NCBI GenBank assembly: GCA_016185395.1
Contig: JACPNR010000006.1
Span: forward strand, 310,001 to 374,000
Length of the DNA stretch: 64,000 nt
Direction: 5' to 3'
From: Candidatus Korobacter versatilis
Lineage (GTDB): Bacteria > Acidobacteriota > Terriglobia > Terriglobales > Acidobacteriaceae
Below, one piece after another: positions 26,387 through 36,547 of the stretch (position 1 is its first letter; each line of letters opens with the position of its first letter). Made by a program: the position numbers and the translations under genes. The notes under the pieces are model-generated. The model ran no database searches and was not told the DNA's origin. It saw only the letters and a program-made list of their open reading frames with translations.

Positions 26387-27433
26387 TCAGTCGGCGGGCT
26401 GCAGGGCGCGGCGTCCCATGCCCTGTCGGCGGACGGCGAGGCGGTCATCGAGTTCCACGGTTGCGCCGAGCACACCGACATTCTCTTCCGGATAGGTGTA
26501 GCGCAGATCGTAGAGATGGACGAGGTATCCGCTCTCGGGCGGTGCGAGCTTTTCGACCTCGACGTAGGGATAAGCCGCCCAGTCGAGATAGACGCGGCCC
26601 ATCGGCGAACTCTTCGCCGCGAGCGTGACCGGTGTTTCCTGCGGCTTGTAGCGGACGCGCATGCGGCGCTCGCGGTCGACCTCGCCGGTACGCGAATCCA
26701 CGTGCATGCTGCCGAAGAAGGTTTCGGTCTCGACCACACCGTACCAGGTGAATGGGTCGGTCATATAAGGATAGGCGCTCGCGCGGACCGGCTCGGCGCC
26801 GAGATACGTCTGCGACTGGAGGTTGGCGAGCGCGCGCCGGTGTTGCAGATCGCGGAACCACCACACGGCGACGACGAGCAGGAGCGCGACGATGGCGCCC
26901 GCGCGTCCGTGCGGCCCTTTGGTGCGCGCCCCGACCTCTTCGTTGATGAGGCGGAAGAGCAGCGGCAGCAGCAGGCCGGCGGCGAGGAGGGCGAGCAGCG
27001 CGGGCTCGACGATGGCGACGATGTCCCAGGCGTACCACTGGTAGGAGAACGGCTCGAAGGGACGCACGCCGTACTGATTGGTGAAGTCGAGCAGGATGTG
27101 GCTGAGCGCGGCGAGGCACGCGAACAGATAGAGCAGCGGCCAGCGCAGCGGCGGCGAGGAAGCTTTCGGCTGCCATCCGCGTTGCACGCGCCAGCGGTGG
27201 AGCAGCCAGACGAAGCCGACGACGGCGGCGGCGATGAGGGGGACACCGGCCAGCGTGTGCGTGATGCCGCGATGGTGCTGGAACCCGGTGACGCTGCCGC
27301 CGAAGTAGGCAACAATGTCGAGGTCGGGCGCTTCGGCGGCCAACACCATCACGGTGGTGGCGAGCGCCGTCTTGCGATTGAAGCCGGCGCGGGCAAGGCA
27401 GGCGCCGGTGAGGAGATGGGTTATCGGTTCCAA
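26387..27433 (-). CDS. Membrane-bound metal-dependent hydrolase (YdjM/DUF457 family)
   Basis: 348 residues. The N-terminus EPITHLLTGACLARAG and the later HHRGITHTLAG are the signature histidine motifs of the YdjM/DUF457 family; an acidic AAEAPDLDIVAYF lies between them. Four to five membrane helices occupy residues about 60-230, and the C-terminal 120 residues are soluble. Activity is inferred from the family, no substrate is known. TTG at 27433 is preferred because it directly precedes the conserved EPITH motif; another TTG at 27454 would add seven residues. Confidence 0.82.
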   Translation of the reverse strand: MEPITHLLTGACLARAGFNRKTALATTVMVLAAEAPDLDIVAYFGGSVTGFQHHRGITHTLAGVPLIAAAVVGFVWLLHRWRVQRGWQPKASSPPLRWPLLYLFACLAALSHILLDFTNQYGVRPFEPFSYQWYAWDIVAIVEPALLALLAAGLLLPLLFRLINEEVGARTKGPHGRAGAIVALLLVVAVWWFRDLQHRRALANLQSQTYLGAEPVRASAYPYMTDPFTWYGVVETETFFGSMHVDSRTGEVDRERRMRVRYKPQETPVTLAAKSSPMGRVYLDWAAYPYVEVEKLAPPESGYLVHLYDLRYTYPEENVGVLGATVELDDRLAVRRQGMGRRALQPAD

Positions 27434-27455
27434 GCAATCAGTGTGACAGAACAAA

Positions 27456-27536
27456 TGCAGATTGCAGATCTCAGATTGCAGAATAGGCGGCAGTCATTGC
27501 CGGCCTATTCTGCAATCATCAATCTGCAATCTGAAA
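27456..27536. repeat. Long inverted word repeat, word CAGATTGCAGA
   Basis: The arms pair over about 31 bp with few mismatches (CAGATTGCAGAT...GATTGCAGAATAGGC against its reverse complement). Each arm contains the word ATTGCAGA twice. The inner pair GAATAGGC / GCCTATTC encloses a short loop. It separates two co-directional minus-strand genes. Confidence 0.85.
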
Positions 27537-27540
27537 TCTC

Positions 27541-28158
27541 TTACTTGCCGGCGCGTTTGTACTTGATGGTCATCATCGGCTTCATCTGGTCGGCGTTGGG
27601 GCCCGAGGCGATGGTGAAGGTGAACGAGCCGGGCTTGATGTCGGTATAGCTCTCGCGCATGTGCATCTTGCCGCCGCCCATCTCGGGAGGCATGGGAGCG
27701 TCGAACTCGAAGACGAGGTCGTTGCCCTGCCATTTGCCGGTGCCGTTGAGCATGCAGCCCATGGGCGAATCGCTATCGCACCAGGTGGCCTGATAGCCGC
27801 CGGCCATGGGGTCGTACCACATCACGCCGTGTCCGGTGAAAGGGCCTTGCGAGCTGGTGGACTTCATGTCGGAGATGAGCGAGTTGCCGCCGGGACCGCG
27901 CCTGGTCGTCTCCGTGCCTTTGCCGGTGGCGGCCTGCGGCATACCCATTTCCGGCATGGCTTCGAACTTCTCGTCGAGCACCCAATTGCCGGCGAACATC
28001 TTTTCGGCCTTTGCCATCTCGGCGGACTGCTTGGCTTTCGGCATGGCTGCGGGCTTCGCGTCTTTTGCCGGCTTCGTGGCCGCCTTCTCCTGCGCGGCGG
28101 CAACGGGGACAGCGGCGAGCGTCAGCAATGTGATCAATCCGATCAGTCTCCTGCGCAT
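27541..28158 (-). CDS. Secreted DUF1579-like protein
   Basis: 205 residues. A signal peptide covers about 1-22 (AAVPVAAAQ), followed by a Lys/Ala-rich linker. The mature domain (GNWVLDEKFEAMPEMGMPQ; GHGVMWYDPMAGGYQATWCDS, quoted here as YDPMAGGYQATW; SYTDIKPGSFTFTI) resembles the DUF1579 beta-barrel family. Methionine content is high. AAGGAG lies about 8 nt before the ATG at 28158, which fixes the start. Function unknown. Confidence 0.8.
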   Translation of the reverse strand: MRRRLIGLITLLTLAAVPVAAAQEKAATKPAKDAKPAAMPKAKQSAEMAKAEKMFAGNWVLDEKFEAMPEMGMPQAATGKGTETTRRGPGGNSLISDMKSTSSQGPFTGHGVMWYDPMAGGYQATWCDSDSPMGCMLNGTGKWQGNDLVFEFDAPMPPEMGGGKMHMRESYTDIKPGSFTFTIASGPNADQMKPMMTIKYKRAGK

Positions 28159-28225
28159 ACGCGTTCTCCTTCGGAAAGCGGCGGAATGGTAAACCTCAGC
28201 GGCCCGCTGGGCAAGGCCGACCTCA

Positions 28226-30282
<2,057 letters not shown>

Positions 30283-30283
30283 T

Positions 30284-30377
30284 TTACATTTCGAGCGTAG
30301 CGAGAAAGCCCTACCTTCCCCGAGAATTATCGTGAAGGTAGGGTTCCCTCGCCCGCCACGGCGGGCTCGGGATGTAA
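30284..30377. repeat. Nested inverted repeat with TTACAT...ATGTAA ends
   Basis: The outer arms TTACATTTCGAGC and GCTCGGGATGTAA match those of the simple palindrome at 56142-56179. Inside lies a second, unrelated hairpin CCCTACCTTC / GAAGGTAGGG (30309-30343), then GCCCGCCACGGCGGGC. It separates the convergent ligA and PRC-barrel genes. Confidence 0.85.
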
Positions 30378-30391
30378 GAGACACAAGAGCG

Positions 30392-31072
30392 TCAAGCGGC
30401 TCTCTTGCACTCCTCGCACTCGTCGCGCCAGCCACCCTGCGTGTTGCGGATGTGCTCCTCGAAGGTGTTGAGGCGGCCGGTGACAGGGTTGGCCTGCGGC
30501 GCCGGCTCACTGGTGCGCGGGCTGTCCATGGGACGGTTCATGGTGAAGGGCGCTTTCGCGGGCTCGAACCTGTCGCGGATGCGCTCGGGCGTGAGGTTCG
30601 CGCTGGAGGTGATCGGTTTTCCGCTACCCCCACCGGCTGGGATCTCGTTCGCCGGCGGCGTGATGATGTTCCCGGTCCCTTCCTGGTGCAGGATGGGCGA
30701 TTCGCTCCACGACTTCTCGTAGTTGCGTTCGTACTCTTCCCACGTGTCGCGCTTCGCGAGCGCCTTCTCGTCGTAGGCGGGGAACATCTCGATGCGTTCC
30801 TTGGTGAGGTCGGCGTAAAAGTCGTCCTGGTTCTTGTGGTACGCGGTGATGCGGTGCGCCGGCACGACGAACTTGCGGCTGGAGAGCCAGCCGCCGGTGT
30901 CGATGACGAGATAGCGGATGGCGCCGGAGGCGTGGTCGAAGATGACGTCGTCGATCTCGCCGAGCTTCTCGTCGCTCGGTCCATAGACGTTCGCGCCGCG
31001 GATGTCGTCCACGTTGCCTTCGAATTCGTAGTCGCGCAACATTCCCAGGTGTGCGTCTGAACGGTGTGCCAT
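30392..31072 (-). CDS. PRC-barrel domain protein
   Basis: 226 residues. A PRC-barrel lies at about residues 18-85 (DIRGANVYGPSDEKLGEIDDVIFDHASG, quoted as VYGPSDEKLGEIDDVIFD; IRYLVIDTGGW; FVVPAHRI), the fold found in the photosynthetic reaction centre H subunit and RimM. The second half is hydrophilic and disordered, rich in Pro and Glu. Such proteins are often stress-associated; the role here is unknown. AAGGAG precedes the ATG at 31072. Confidence 0.85.
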   Translation of the reverse strand: MAHRSDAHLGMLRDYEFEGNVDDIRGANVYGPSDEKLGEIDDVIFDHASGAIRYLVIDTGGWLSSRKFVVPAHRITAYHKNQDDFYADLTKERIEMFPAYDEKALAKRDTWEEYERNYEKSWSESPILHQEGTGNIITPPANEIPAGGGSGKPITSSANLTPERIRDRFEPAKAPFTMNRPMDSPRTSEPAPQANPVTGRLNTFEEHIRNTQGGWRDECEECKRAA

Positions 31073-31204
31073 GAGTCTTCTCCTTGTGTGAGTCCGGTTA
31101 GGTGGATAAGGGGAGTCCGGATGAGAGCGCCAAGACATTGAGATGCCCGGCAGTCGGGAAGCGCGGTCTGGAAATCGAGAGCTGCTGCAACAAGTATTTC
31201 GCGG

Positions 31205-31210
31205 TATCAT
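31205..31210 (+). promoter_or_regulatory. -10 hexamer of a likely leaderless ruvB mRNA
   Basis: TATCAT, 8 nt before the GTG start at 31219, with no ribosome-binding site in between. Confidence 0.4.
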
Positions 31211-31218
31211 CCGGTTCA

Positions 31219-32262
31219 GTGTCGACGGCAAAGAGTTCTCCCGATAGTCGCGAGCGGATCGTCTCGGCGCAGGTGGTCGAGGACGATGCGTCGTTCGAAC
31301 TGAAGCTGCGGCCCAAGCGGCTGGCCGAGTTCATTGGGCAGAACAAGGTGAAGGAAAACCTGGCGGTCGCGATCGAGGCGGCGAAGTCCCGCGGCGAGGC
31401 GCTTGACCACGTGCTGCTCTACGGCCCGCCGGGCCTGGGCAAGACGACGCTCGCGACGATCATCGCCAACGAACTTGGAGTGGCCTACCAGCAAACCTCG
31501 GGCCCGACGCTGCAGATCAAGGGTGACCTGACGGCGATCCTGACGAACGTCCGTGACAAGCAGGTGCTGTTCTTCGACGAAGTCCACCGGCTGCAGGCGG
31601 CGCTCGAGGAGCTGCTCTACTCGGCGCTCGAGGACTACAAGCTCGACATCATCATCGGACAAGGCCCGGCGGCGCGCACGCACACCATTGAAGTGAAGCC
31701 GTTCACGTTCATCGGGGCGACGACGCGGGCGGGATTACTGACGGCGCCGCTGCGGTCGCGCTTCGGCATCATGCTGCGGCTGGAGTTCTACACCGCCGCG
31801 GACCTGGAGATCATCGTGAAGCGGTCGGCGGAGATCCTGGGCATGGAGATAGACGCCGCCGGCGCCGCGGAGATCGCGTCACGGTCGCGCGGCACGCCGC
31901 GCATCGCCAACCGGCTGCTGCGGCGGGTGCGCGATTACGCACAGGTGCGCGCGGCGGGGAAGATCGACATTGCCACCGCCAAGGCCGCGCTCAAGATGCT
32001 CGAAGTCGACAAGTATGGTTTCGACGAGACCGACCGCCGGCTGCTGCTCACCATCATCGAGAAATACCAAGGTGGACCGGTCGGGGTGAGCACGCTCGCC
32101 GCGGCGCTCGCCGAGGAGGCCGAGGCCATCGAAGAGATCTACGAACCGTTCCTCATCCAGATCGGGTTCCTCAACCGCACTCCCCGCGGGCGCATCGCCA
32201 CCAAGCTGGCGTATGAACACTTCGGCATCCCGCTCAGCCGGAAACAGAACGCGCTCTTCTAG
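31219..32262 (+). CDS. ruvB: Holliday junction branch migration helicase RuvB
   Basis: 347 residues, normal for the family. It is the AAA+ motor that drives branch migration with RuvA. The N-terminal segment [12 protein letters not shown], Walker [10 protein letters not shown], Walker B FFDEVHR, sensor motif GATTRAGLL and arginine finger region LRSRFGI are present, followed by the winged-helix C-terminal domain ([23 protein letters not shown]). GTG at 31219 gives the expected N-terminus; the frame is open upstream but not conserved. ruvA and ruvC are not nearby. Confidence 0.96.
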   Translation: MSTAKSSPDSRERIVSAQVVEDDASFELKLRPKRLAEFIGQNKVKENLAVAIEAAKSRGEALDHVLLYGPPGLGKTTLATIIANELGVAYQQTSGPTLQIKGDLTAILTNVRDKQVLFFDEVHRLQAALEELLYSALEDYKLDIIIGQGPAARTHTIEVKPFTFIGATTRAGLLTAPLRSRFGIMLRLEFYTAADLEIIVKRSAEILGMEIDAAGAAEIASRSRGTPRIANRLLRRVRDYAQVRAAGKIDIATAKAALKMLEVDKYGFDETDRRLLLTIIEKYQGGPVGVSTLAAALAEEAEAIEEIYEPFLIQIGFLNRTPRGRIATKLAYEHFGIPLSRKQNALF

Positions 32263-32344
32263 CGCAATCTGTCGCGCGGTCCGCCTAACCTTTTCCTGCC
32301 GCGTTGGTCTAACGCCCCAGTTACTTCATCTCCTGTGAGGGGAA

Positions 32345-32577
32345 GTGCTCAGTAACAAGACAAGGGCCCCGTACGTTATTGGATTGTTGCTGGCGCTTCC
32401 CCTGTATTGCTTGGGGGCGGGCGCGCCGCAGAGCACTGCTCCGGCGACGCCGCAGAACCTCGCACCGGCGACCGGGTAGGCATCGAGGACCACGCCGGCA
32501 TCTTCCCCACGCGCAACCGCTTCCTCAACGATGGGCGCCAGCTCTTCGTGAAGATCAGCTACCAGTTCCGATATTAA
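32345..32577 (+). pseudogene. Decayed outer-membrane protein: signal peptide and C-terminal strand only
   Basis: A GTG at 32345 with AGGGGAAG upstream opens a 44-residue frame whose first 28 residues look like a signal peptide (YVIGLLLALPLYCLGAGA) and which stops at 32479. Directly after, in another frame, 32479-32577 encodes GIFPTRNRFLNDGRQLFVK followed by ISYQFRY and a stop: an alternating, aromatic-ending C-terminus typical of a TonB-dependent-receptor or DUF5916-type barrel. I read this as a barrel gene that lost its middle by deletion. Its stop overlaps the convergent gene by a few bases. Confidence 0.55.
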
Positions 32578-33974
32578 GGTTTCGCGGCGGCGCGGGCATC
32601 GGCTTCGCTGCGGGCTTCACTTCGAACTCTCACGTGCTCGAGCACGCGCATGTGGATGCGGTGGATGATGGTGTCGGACCAGAGCTGCCAATACATCTGC
32701 GGCCAGAAGCGGTTGGTATACCACGTGGTGCCTTCGAGGCGGGTGCGTCCGCCGGCCAACGGGACGAGCAGGAACTGGCCGCGCTTCGACGAGAAGTAAT
32801 GATCGAGATGCGGTGGACGGAGGCCGGGATAGGGCGAAAGCTCGCGCATCGCGGGCGGCTCGGCGGTCACGCCGAAGCGGAGCAGGCGATTCTCGTTCCA
32901 GACCTCGATGGGTTCGACGAATGCTCCGGTCGAGAAGACGCAATGCCGCACCGCGCCGACGCCCGAGCCGGAGATCTCCGCGCGCTCGGGATAGGCGAGG
33001 CCAGTCTTGAAGTACCACTCTTTCGTTGCGTCGGGCGGGTCGAGCTGCTGGAAGGAGACGACGTTGCGCCACACGACTGCGGGAGGGGCGTCGATCTCGA
33101 CGGTCGAAGTGACTTGCAGCAGCGGAGGTTCGACCGGACGCGCGTGCTCGAGCGAGAGCGCGCCGGGAAGCGCGAGCAGTAGCGCGCCGAAGATCTCCAC
33201 CGGCGGCGGCCCGCCCCAGTTGTGCCGCTGGATGTAGTAGCCGGTGAGCCCCCCGAACAGCGCGAGCGTCAACGCAATGGGCGCCGCCATCAGGACGCAG
33301 ATGAAGCCCTCGATGGCGACGATGAGCAGTCCGGCGCCGACCACGGTGATGGCGAGCGCGGCAACTCCCAGGCACTGGCGGAGCTTGCGCGGCGCCTTGT
33401 AGCCGTAGACCAAGACCGAGACCATACCGATCCAGAACGGCAGCCCGGCGAAGATCCCCCAGCCGTAGTCCTTGAAGACGGTGACCGCGAGCGCGGTGGC
33501 GGCGATGCCGAAGGGGACGCTCAGTGCCAGGCTCATGGCGGCGCTGCCGAGAGGGTTGTCGGGAATGATGCGCGCCAGCCAGGCGCGGCCGTGGCGAACC
33601 TCGACGGCACCACGCGCAGGGACGATGGCGAGGATGATGAAGAGGATGTAGTTGACGACGGGGACGAAGAAGAGCGCGACGAGCCCGATCGGGTATCCCA
33701 CGTCGCGCAGCCGCCGCGCGGTGAGCGTGACGCCCGCCCAGATGAATGGCAGGCTCACCACGATGAGCGCGAGCCAGAAGTCCCACTCCATGTGAGACAG
33801 GGGAGCATGGCCACGCCGCCGCGACGGCTCGAGGTAATCAACGATCGCCCAGCCGCGTCCGAAGATCCCGGCGAGGACCCGGTCGAGGTTGTACTTCAAC
33901 GCGACTAGGACCGTGCCCCAGAGCGCGTACCGTCCGCGGCCGGTCGTGCCGCGAGGATCCCAAAGCTCACGCAT
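32574..33974 (-). CDS. DUF805-like membrane domain fused to an SRPBCC (START-like) domain
   Basis: 466 residues. The N-terminal half resembles DUF805 inner-membrane proteins: GRGRYALWGTVL, a helix pair, then the signature ARRLRDVGYPIGLVALFFVP. More helices extend to about residue 285. The C-terminal half (VTSTVEIDAPPAVVWRNVVSFQ; FVEPIEVWNENRLLRFGV; GRTRLEGTTWYTNRF) is a polyketide-cyclase/START-like (SRPBCC) lipid- or ligand-binding domain. A membrane anchor with a cytosolic or periplasmic ligand pocket is inferred; no substrate is known. The start codon follows no clear ribosome-binding site. Confidence 0.75.
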   Translation of the reverse strand: MRELWDPRGTTGRGRYALWGTVLVALKYNLDRVLAGIFGRGWAIVDYLEPSRRRGHAPLSHMEWDFWLALIVVSLPFIWAGVTLTARRLRDVGYPIGLVALFFVPVVNYILFIILAIVPARGAVEVRHGRAWLARIIPDNPLGSAAMSLALSVPFGIAATALAVTVFKDYGWGIFAGLPFWIGMVSVLVYGYKAPRKLRQCLGVAALAITVVGAGLLIVAIEGFICVLMAAPIALTLALFGGLTGYYIQRHNWGGPPPVEIFGALLLALPGALSLEHARPVEPPLLQVTSTVEIDAPPAVVWRNVVSFQQLDPPDATKEWYFKTGLAYPERAEISGSGVGAVRHCVFSTGAFVEPIEVWNENRLLRFGVTAEPPAMRELSPYPGLRPPHLDHYFSSKRGQFLLVPLAGGRTRLEGTTWYTNRFWPQMYWQLWSDTIIHRIHMRVLEHVRVRSEARSEADARAAAKP

Positions 33975-34135
33975 GCGCGGGAGTATACGCAGCGGAGCGC
34001 GCGTTCAAGTTAGTTTTTGTTGTTCAAACGCGGCGGTTGGAAGCTTGGGCCGCTCACTCCCCCGTCGCGGGGCAGTCTAAGACTGTGTCTCGCGGTTCAG
34101 CTCGCATCCTCCGGTGGAGTCGCGCTGCGGGACCA

Positions 34136-34165
34136 GCCCGGCGTCGGCCACGCCGGGCGTTTTGT
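34136..34165 (+). terminator. Hairpin terminator upstream of ispE
   Basis: A 9-bp stem GCCCGGCGT / ACGCCGGGC with a CGGCC loop, followed by GTTTTGTTG. No plus-strand gene lies directly upstream: 33975-34135 holds nothing I recognise. It could be an attenuator, or belong to an unannotated transcript. Confidence 0.6.
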
Positions 34166-34192
34166 TGTGCGGCGGCGGCTGGGGCTGGCATA

Positions 34193-34198
34193 TACAAT
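34193..34198 (+). promoter_or_regulatory. -10 hexamer of a likely leaderless ispE mRNA
   Basis: TACAAT, 9 nt before the ispE ATG; no Shine-Dalgarno is present. Confidence 0.5.
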
Positions 34199-34207
34199 TC
34201 CCCCGCC

Positions 34208-35152
34208 ATGGCGCTTGCTGTCCACTCGTTCGCGAAGGTCAATCTCGGGTTGCGCATCGGGCCACGCCGCACGGACGGCTTCCACGAGCTGCGCACCGTC
34301 TATCAGACGCTGGCGCTTCATGACGTCATCAAGATAGACGTGAAGCCCGGCATGGGGATCGAGATACGGTCGAAAGACCCGCGCGTCCCCACCGACGAAT
34401 CGAACACCTGCTATCGCATGACCGAGCGCGTGCTGAAGGCGCTGAAGGTCCGCAAGAAAGTGACGCTGTGCATCGAGAAGCGGCTGCCGGTGGAGGGCGG
34501 CGTGGGCGGCGCGTCGTCGAATGCGGTGGCGACCATGCTGGGCCTGGAGCGCGCGCTGAAGGTCCCGATACCGGCGGAGGTCAAGCTGCGGCTGGCGGCC
34601 GAGACCGGGTCGGATGTCCCATTATTCCTGGTCGGGGGAACGGTGCTGGGCCTGGGCCGGGGGGAGGACGTCTATCCTTTACCCGACTTGCCGGCGCTCG
34701 ACTGCGTGCTGGTGGCGCCGGAGGTAGGGATATCCACGCCGCGGGCGTTCGCGGACTGGGACAAATTGACGGCCTCGGATGCCTCCGATACAATGAATGA
34801 GTTCAGCCGCTCGGTTTGGAGCTGGCTGTGTGGTCCTACAACCGGTGTTCCCGCCAGGAGCGGGGACCGGGCCGAGGCACTGCTTCTCGACCTTGTCCGT
34901 GCCGGGATAGAGAACGACTTCGAACGCGTTGTCTTTCCCCAGCATTCTGAACTACGAGAAGTGAAGCGGGCCTTGGAGCGCGCGGGCGCAAGTTTTGCCT
35001 CGCTCTCGGGATCCGGCTCGTCGCTTTTCGGGTTGTTTCCGTCGAGCGCCGCTGCCGAAAAGGCGGCGAAGAAGCTTTCGGCGGACGGCCTGCGGGCGGT
35101 CGCCACGAAGACGCTGCCGCGGGAAGAATATTGGAAAAAGCTGTGGGGCTAG
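34208..35152 (+). CDS. ispE: 4-diphosphocytidyl-2-C-methyl-D-erythritol kinase
   Basis: 314 residues. This GHMP-family kinase phosphorylates CDP-ME in the MEP pathway of isoprenoid synthesis. Visible motifs: FAKVNLGLRIG at the N-terminus with the catalytic-loop lysine, DGFHELRTVYQ, the glycine-rich ATP loop PVEGGVGGASSNA, GSDVPLFLVGG and the C-terminal ASFASLSGSGSSLFG. It begins the plus-strand run ending in rplI. The start is the ATG that begins the conserved N-terminus; upstream frames read through non-coding DNA. Confidence 0.96.
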   Translation: MALAVHSFAKVNLGLRIGPRRTDGFHELRTVYQTLALHDVIKIDVKPGMGIEIRSKDPRVPTDESNTCYRMTERVLKALKVRKKVTLCIEKRLPVEGGVGGASSNAVATMLGLERALKVPIPAEVKLRLAAETGSDVPLFLVGGTVLGLGRGEDVYPLPDLPALDCVLVAPEVGISTPRAFADWDKLTASDASDTMNEFSRSVWSWLCGPTTGVPARSGDRAEALLLDLVRAGIENDFERVVFPQHSELREVKRALERAGASFASLSGSGSSLFGLFPSSAAAEKAAKKLSADGLRAVATKTLPREEYWKKLWG

Positions 35153-35162
35153 GCGGCTGCCG

Positions 35163-35230
35163 AGTTTCCAGTTTTCAGTTTCCTGTTTTCGATGCCGCAG
35201 AGACTGGGAACTGGAAACGGGAAACCGGGG
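35163..35230. repeat. Inverted word repeat, word TTTCCAG / CTGGAAA
   Basis: The left arm has TTTCCAGTTTTCAGTTTCC; the right arm has GGGAACTGGAAACGGGAAAC. It separates ispE from tRNA-Gln. Confidence 0.8.
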
Positions 35231-35239
35231 ACGGGTTTT

Positions 35240-35313
35240 TGGGCGGTCGACTAATGGTAGGTCAAGTGCCTTTGACGCACTTTGTCCAGGTTCGAATCCT
35301 GGCCGCCCAGCCA
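35240..35313 (+). tRNA. tRNA-Gln (anticodon TTG)
   Basis: 74 nt with encoded CCA. Acceptor stem TGGGCGG / CCGCCCA, D arm GAC...GTC, anticodon stem AGTGC / GCACT with loop CTTTGAC (anticodon TTG), T arm CCAGG-TTCGAAT-CCTGG and discriminator G. All stems pair perfectly. It is flanked on both sides by word repeats. Confidence 0.98.
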
Positions 35314-35323
35314 GATTGAGTTG

Positions 35324-35392
35324 TGAGTACCGAGTTGCGAGTACCGAGTTCAAACCGGTCCCCCGCAACGCAGTACTGAGTACTCGGTACTT
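35324..35392. repeat. Inverted word repeat, word GAGTACCGAGT
   Basis: The left part has two GAGTACCGAGTT units; the right part has AGTACTGAGTACTCGGTACT, which pairs back to it. It separates tRNA-Gln from prs. The same word is used at 37299-37371. Confidence 0.8.
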
Positions 35393-35430
35393 GATTTGTG
35401 AGCGCTGAAACTCCAACACGAGAGCTGGAC

Positions 35431-36456
35431 ATGGCGACTGTAGGCACTGCGACGACGGAGAAAAAGGACCAGGTGACGCAGCCTAAAGGCGAGCGCAAGC
35501 CGCAACGCGCCCGCCACGACGACAAGTTCAAGATCTTCTGCGGCACGGCGAACGAGCCGTTGACCGACGAGATCTGCGCTTTCCTCGGCATGCCGCGCTC
35601 GCACGCCGAACTGAAGCGCTTCTCCGACGGCGAAGTCTATCTGCAGATCATGGAGAACGTGCGCGGCGCCGACGTGTTCGTGGTGCAACCCACGTGCTTC
35701 CCGGTGGACCAGCACCTGATGGAACTGCTGCTCATGATCGACGCGCTCAAGCGCGCGAGTGCGCGGCGCATCACGTGCGTCATCCCGTACTACGGCTACG
35801 CGCGCCAGGACCGCAAGGACAAGCCGCGCGTCCCGGTGAGTTCGAAGCTGGTGGCCGACCTGCTGACCACCGCGGGCGCGGACCGCGCGCTCATCGTCGA
35901 CCTGCACGCGCCGCAGATACAAGGCTTCTTCAACATCCCGGTGGACCATCTGTTCGCATCGCCGGTGCTGGTGGGTTACGTGAAAGACCAGAACCTGCCC
36001 GACCTCACGGTGGTCTCGCCGGACGCGGGCGGCGTGGAGCGCGCGCGCTTCTTCGCGAAGAAAGTGGAAGCGCCGCTGGCCATCGTGGATAAGCGCCGCA
36101 CCGACGTGAACGTGGCCGAAGTAATGCACGTGATCGGCGACGTGAAGGGCCGCTCGGCGCTGATCCTGGACGACATCATCGACACCGCCGGCACGCTGGT
36201 GAAGACGGCGGAAGCATTGCTCGACGCGGGCGCGGCGCGGGTGTACGCGTGCGCCACGCATCCGGTGCTTTCGGGGCCGGCCATCGAGCGCATCTCGAAA
36301 TCGCGCATCGAGCAGGTCATCGTGACGAACAGCATCCCGCTGACCGAAGCGGGCAAGAACGAGAAGAAGATCAAGGTGCTCTCCATCGCCGGGCTCGTGG
36401 CCCGCGCCATCCAGAGCATCCATGAAGAGACGTCGATCAGCACGTTGTTCGCGTAA
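35431..36456 (+). CDS. prs: Ribose-phosphate pyrophosphokinase
   Basis: 341 residues. It makes PRPP from ribose 5-phosphate and ATP. Family motifs: FSDGEVYLQIMENVRG, DALKRASARRITCVIPYYGYARQDRK (quoted as CVIPYYGYARQDRK), DLHAPQIQGFF, VVSPDAGG and the PRPP loop LILDDIIDTAGTL. Compared with the typical 315 residues there is an extra N-terminus of about 30 hydrophilic residues. ATG at 35431 has a GAGAG upstream; GTG at 35398 is an in-frame alternative that would fall within the repeat. Confidence 0.96.
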   Translation: MATVGTATTEKKDQVTQPKGERKPQRARHDDKFKIFCGTANEPLTDEICAFLGMPRSHAELKRFSDGEVYLQIMENVRGADVFVVQPTCFPVDQHLMELLLMIDALKRASARRITCVIPYYGYARQDRKDKPRVPVSSKLVADLLTTAGADRALIVDLHAPQIQGFFNIPVDHLFASPVLVGYVKDQNLPDLTVVSPDAGGVERARFFAKKVEAPLAIVDKRRTDVNVAEVMHVIGDVKGRSALILDDIIDTAGTLVKTAEALLDAGAARVYACATHPVLSGPAIERISKSRIEQVIVTNSIPLTEAGKNEKKIKVLSIAGLVARAIQSIHEETSISTLFA

Positions 36457-36463
36457 AGAGTCG

Positions 36464-36514
36464 CTTTTGGCCTTTAGCTCTTGGCCAAAAGCAAAAAGCC
36501 AAGAGCTAAGAGCG
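36464..36514. repeat. Inverted word repeat, word TTGGCCTTTAGCTC
   Basis: The left arm has CTTTTGGCCTTTAGCTCTTGG; the right arm reads CCAAAAGC...GCCAAGAGCTAAGAG. It separates prs from rplY. The word AGCTCTTGGC and its complement recur at 52892-52947. Confidence 0.8.
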
Positions 36515-36547
36515 GTTTTGAAAACAAGTTTGGAAGGACACAGAGAA

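Noticed and set aside
34075-34130. A tRNA-like stretch upstream of ispE (GCAGTCTAAGACTG resembling an anticodon arm, then CGCGGTTCAGCTCGCATCC resembling a T arm).
   Set aside because: The T loop is not GTTCGA-like, no D arm and no matching acceptor stem can be drawn.
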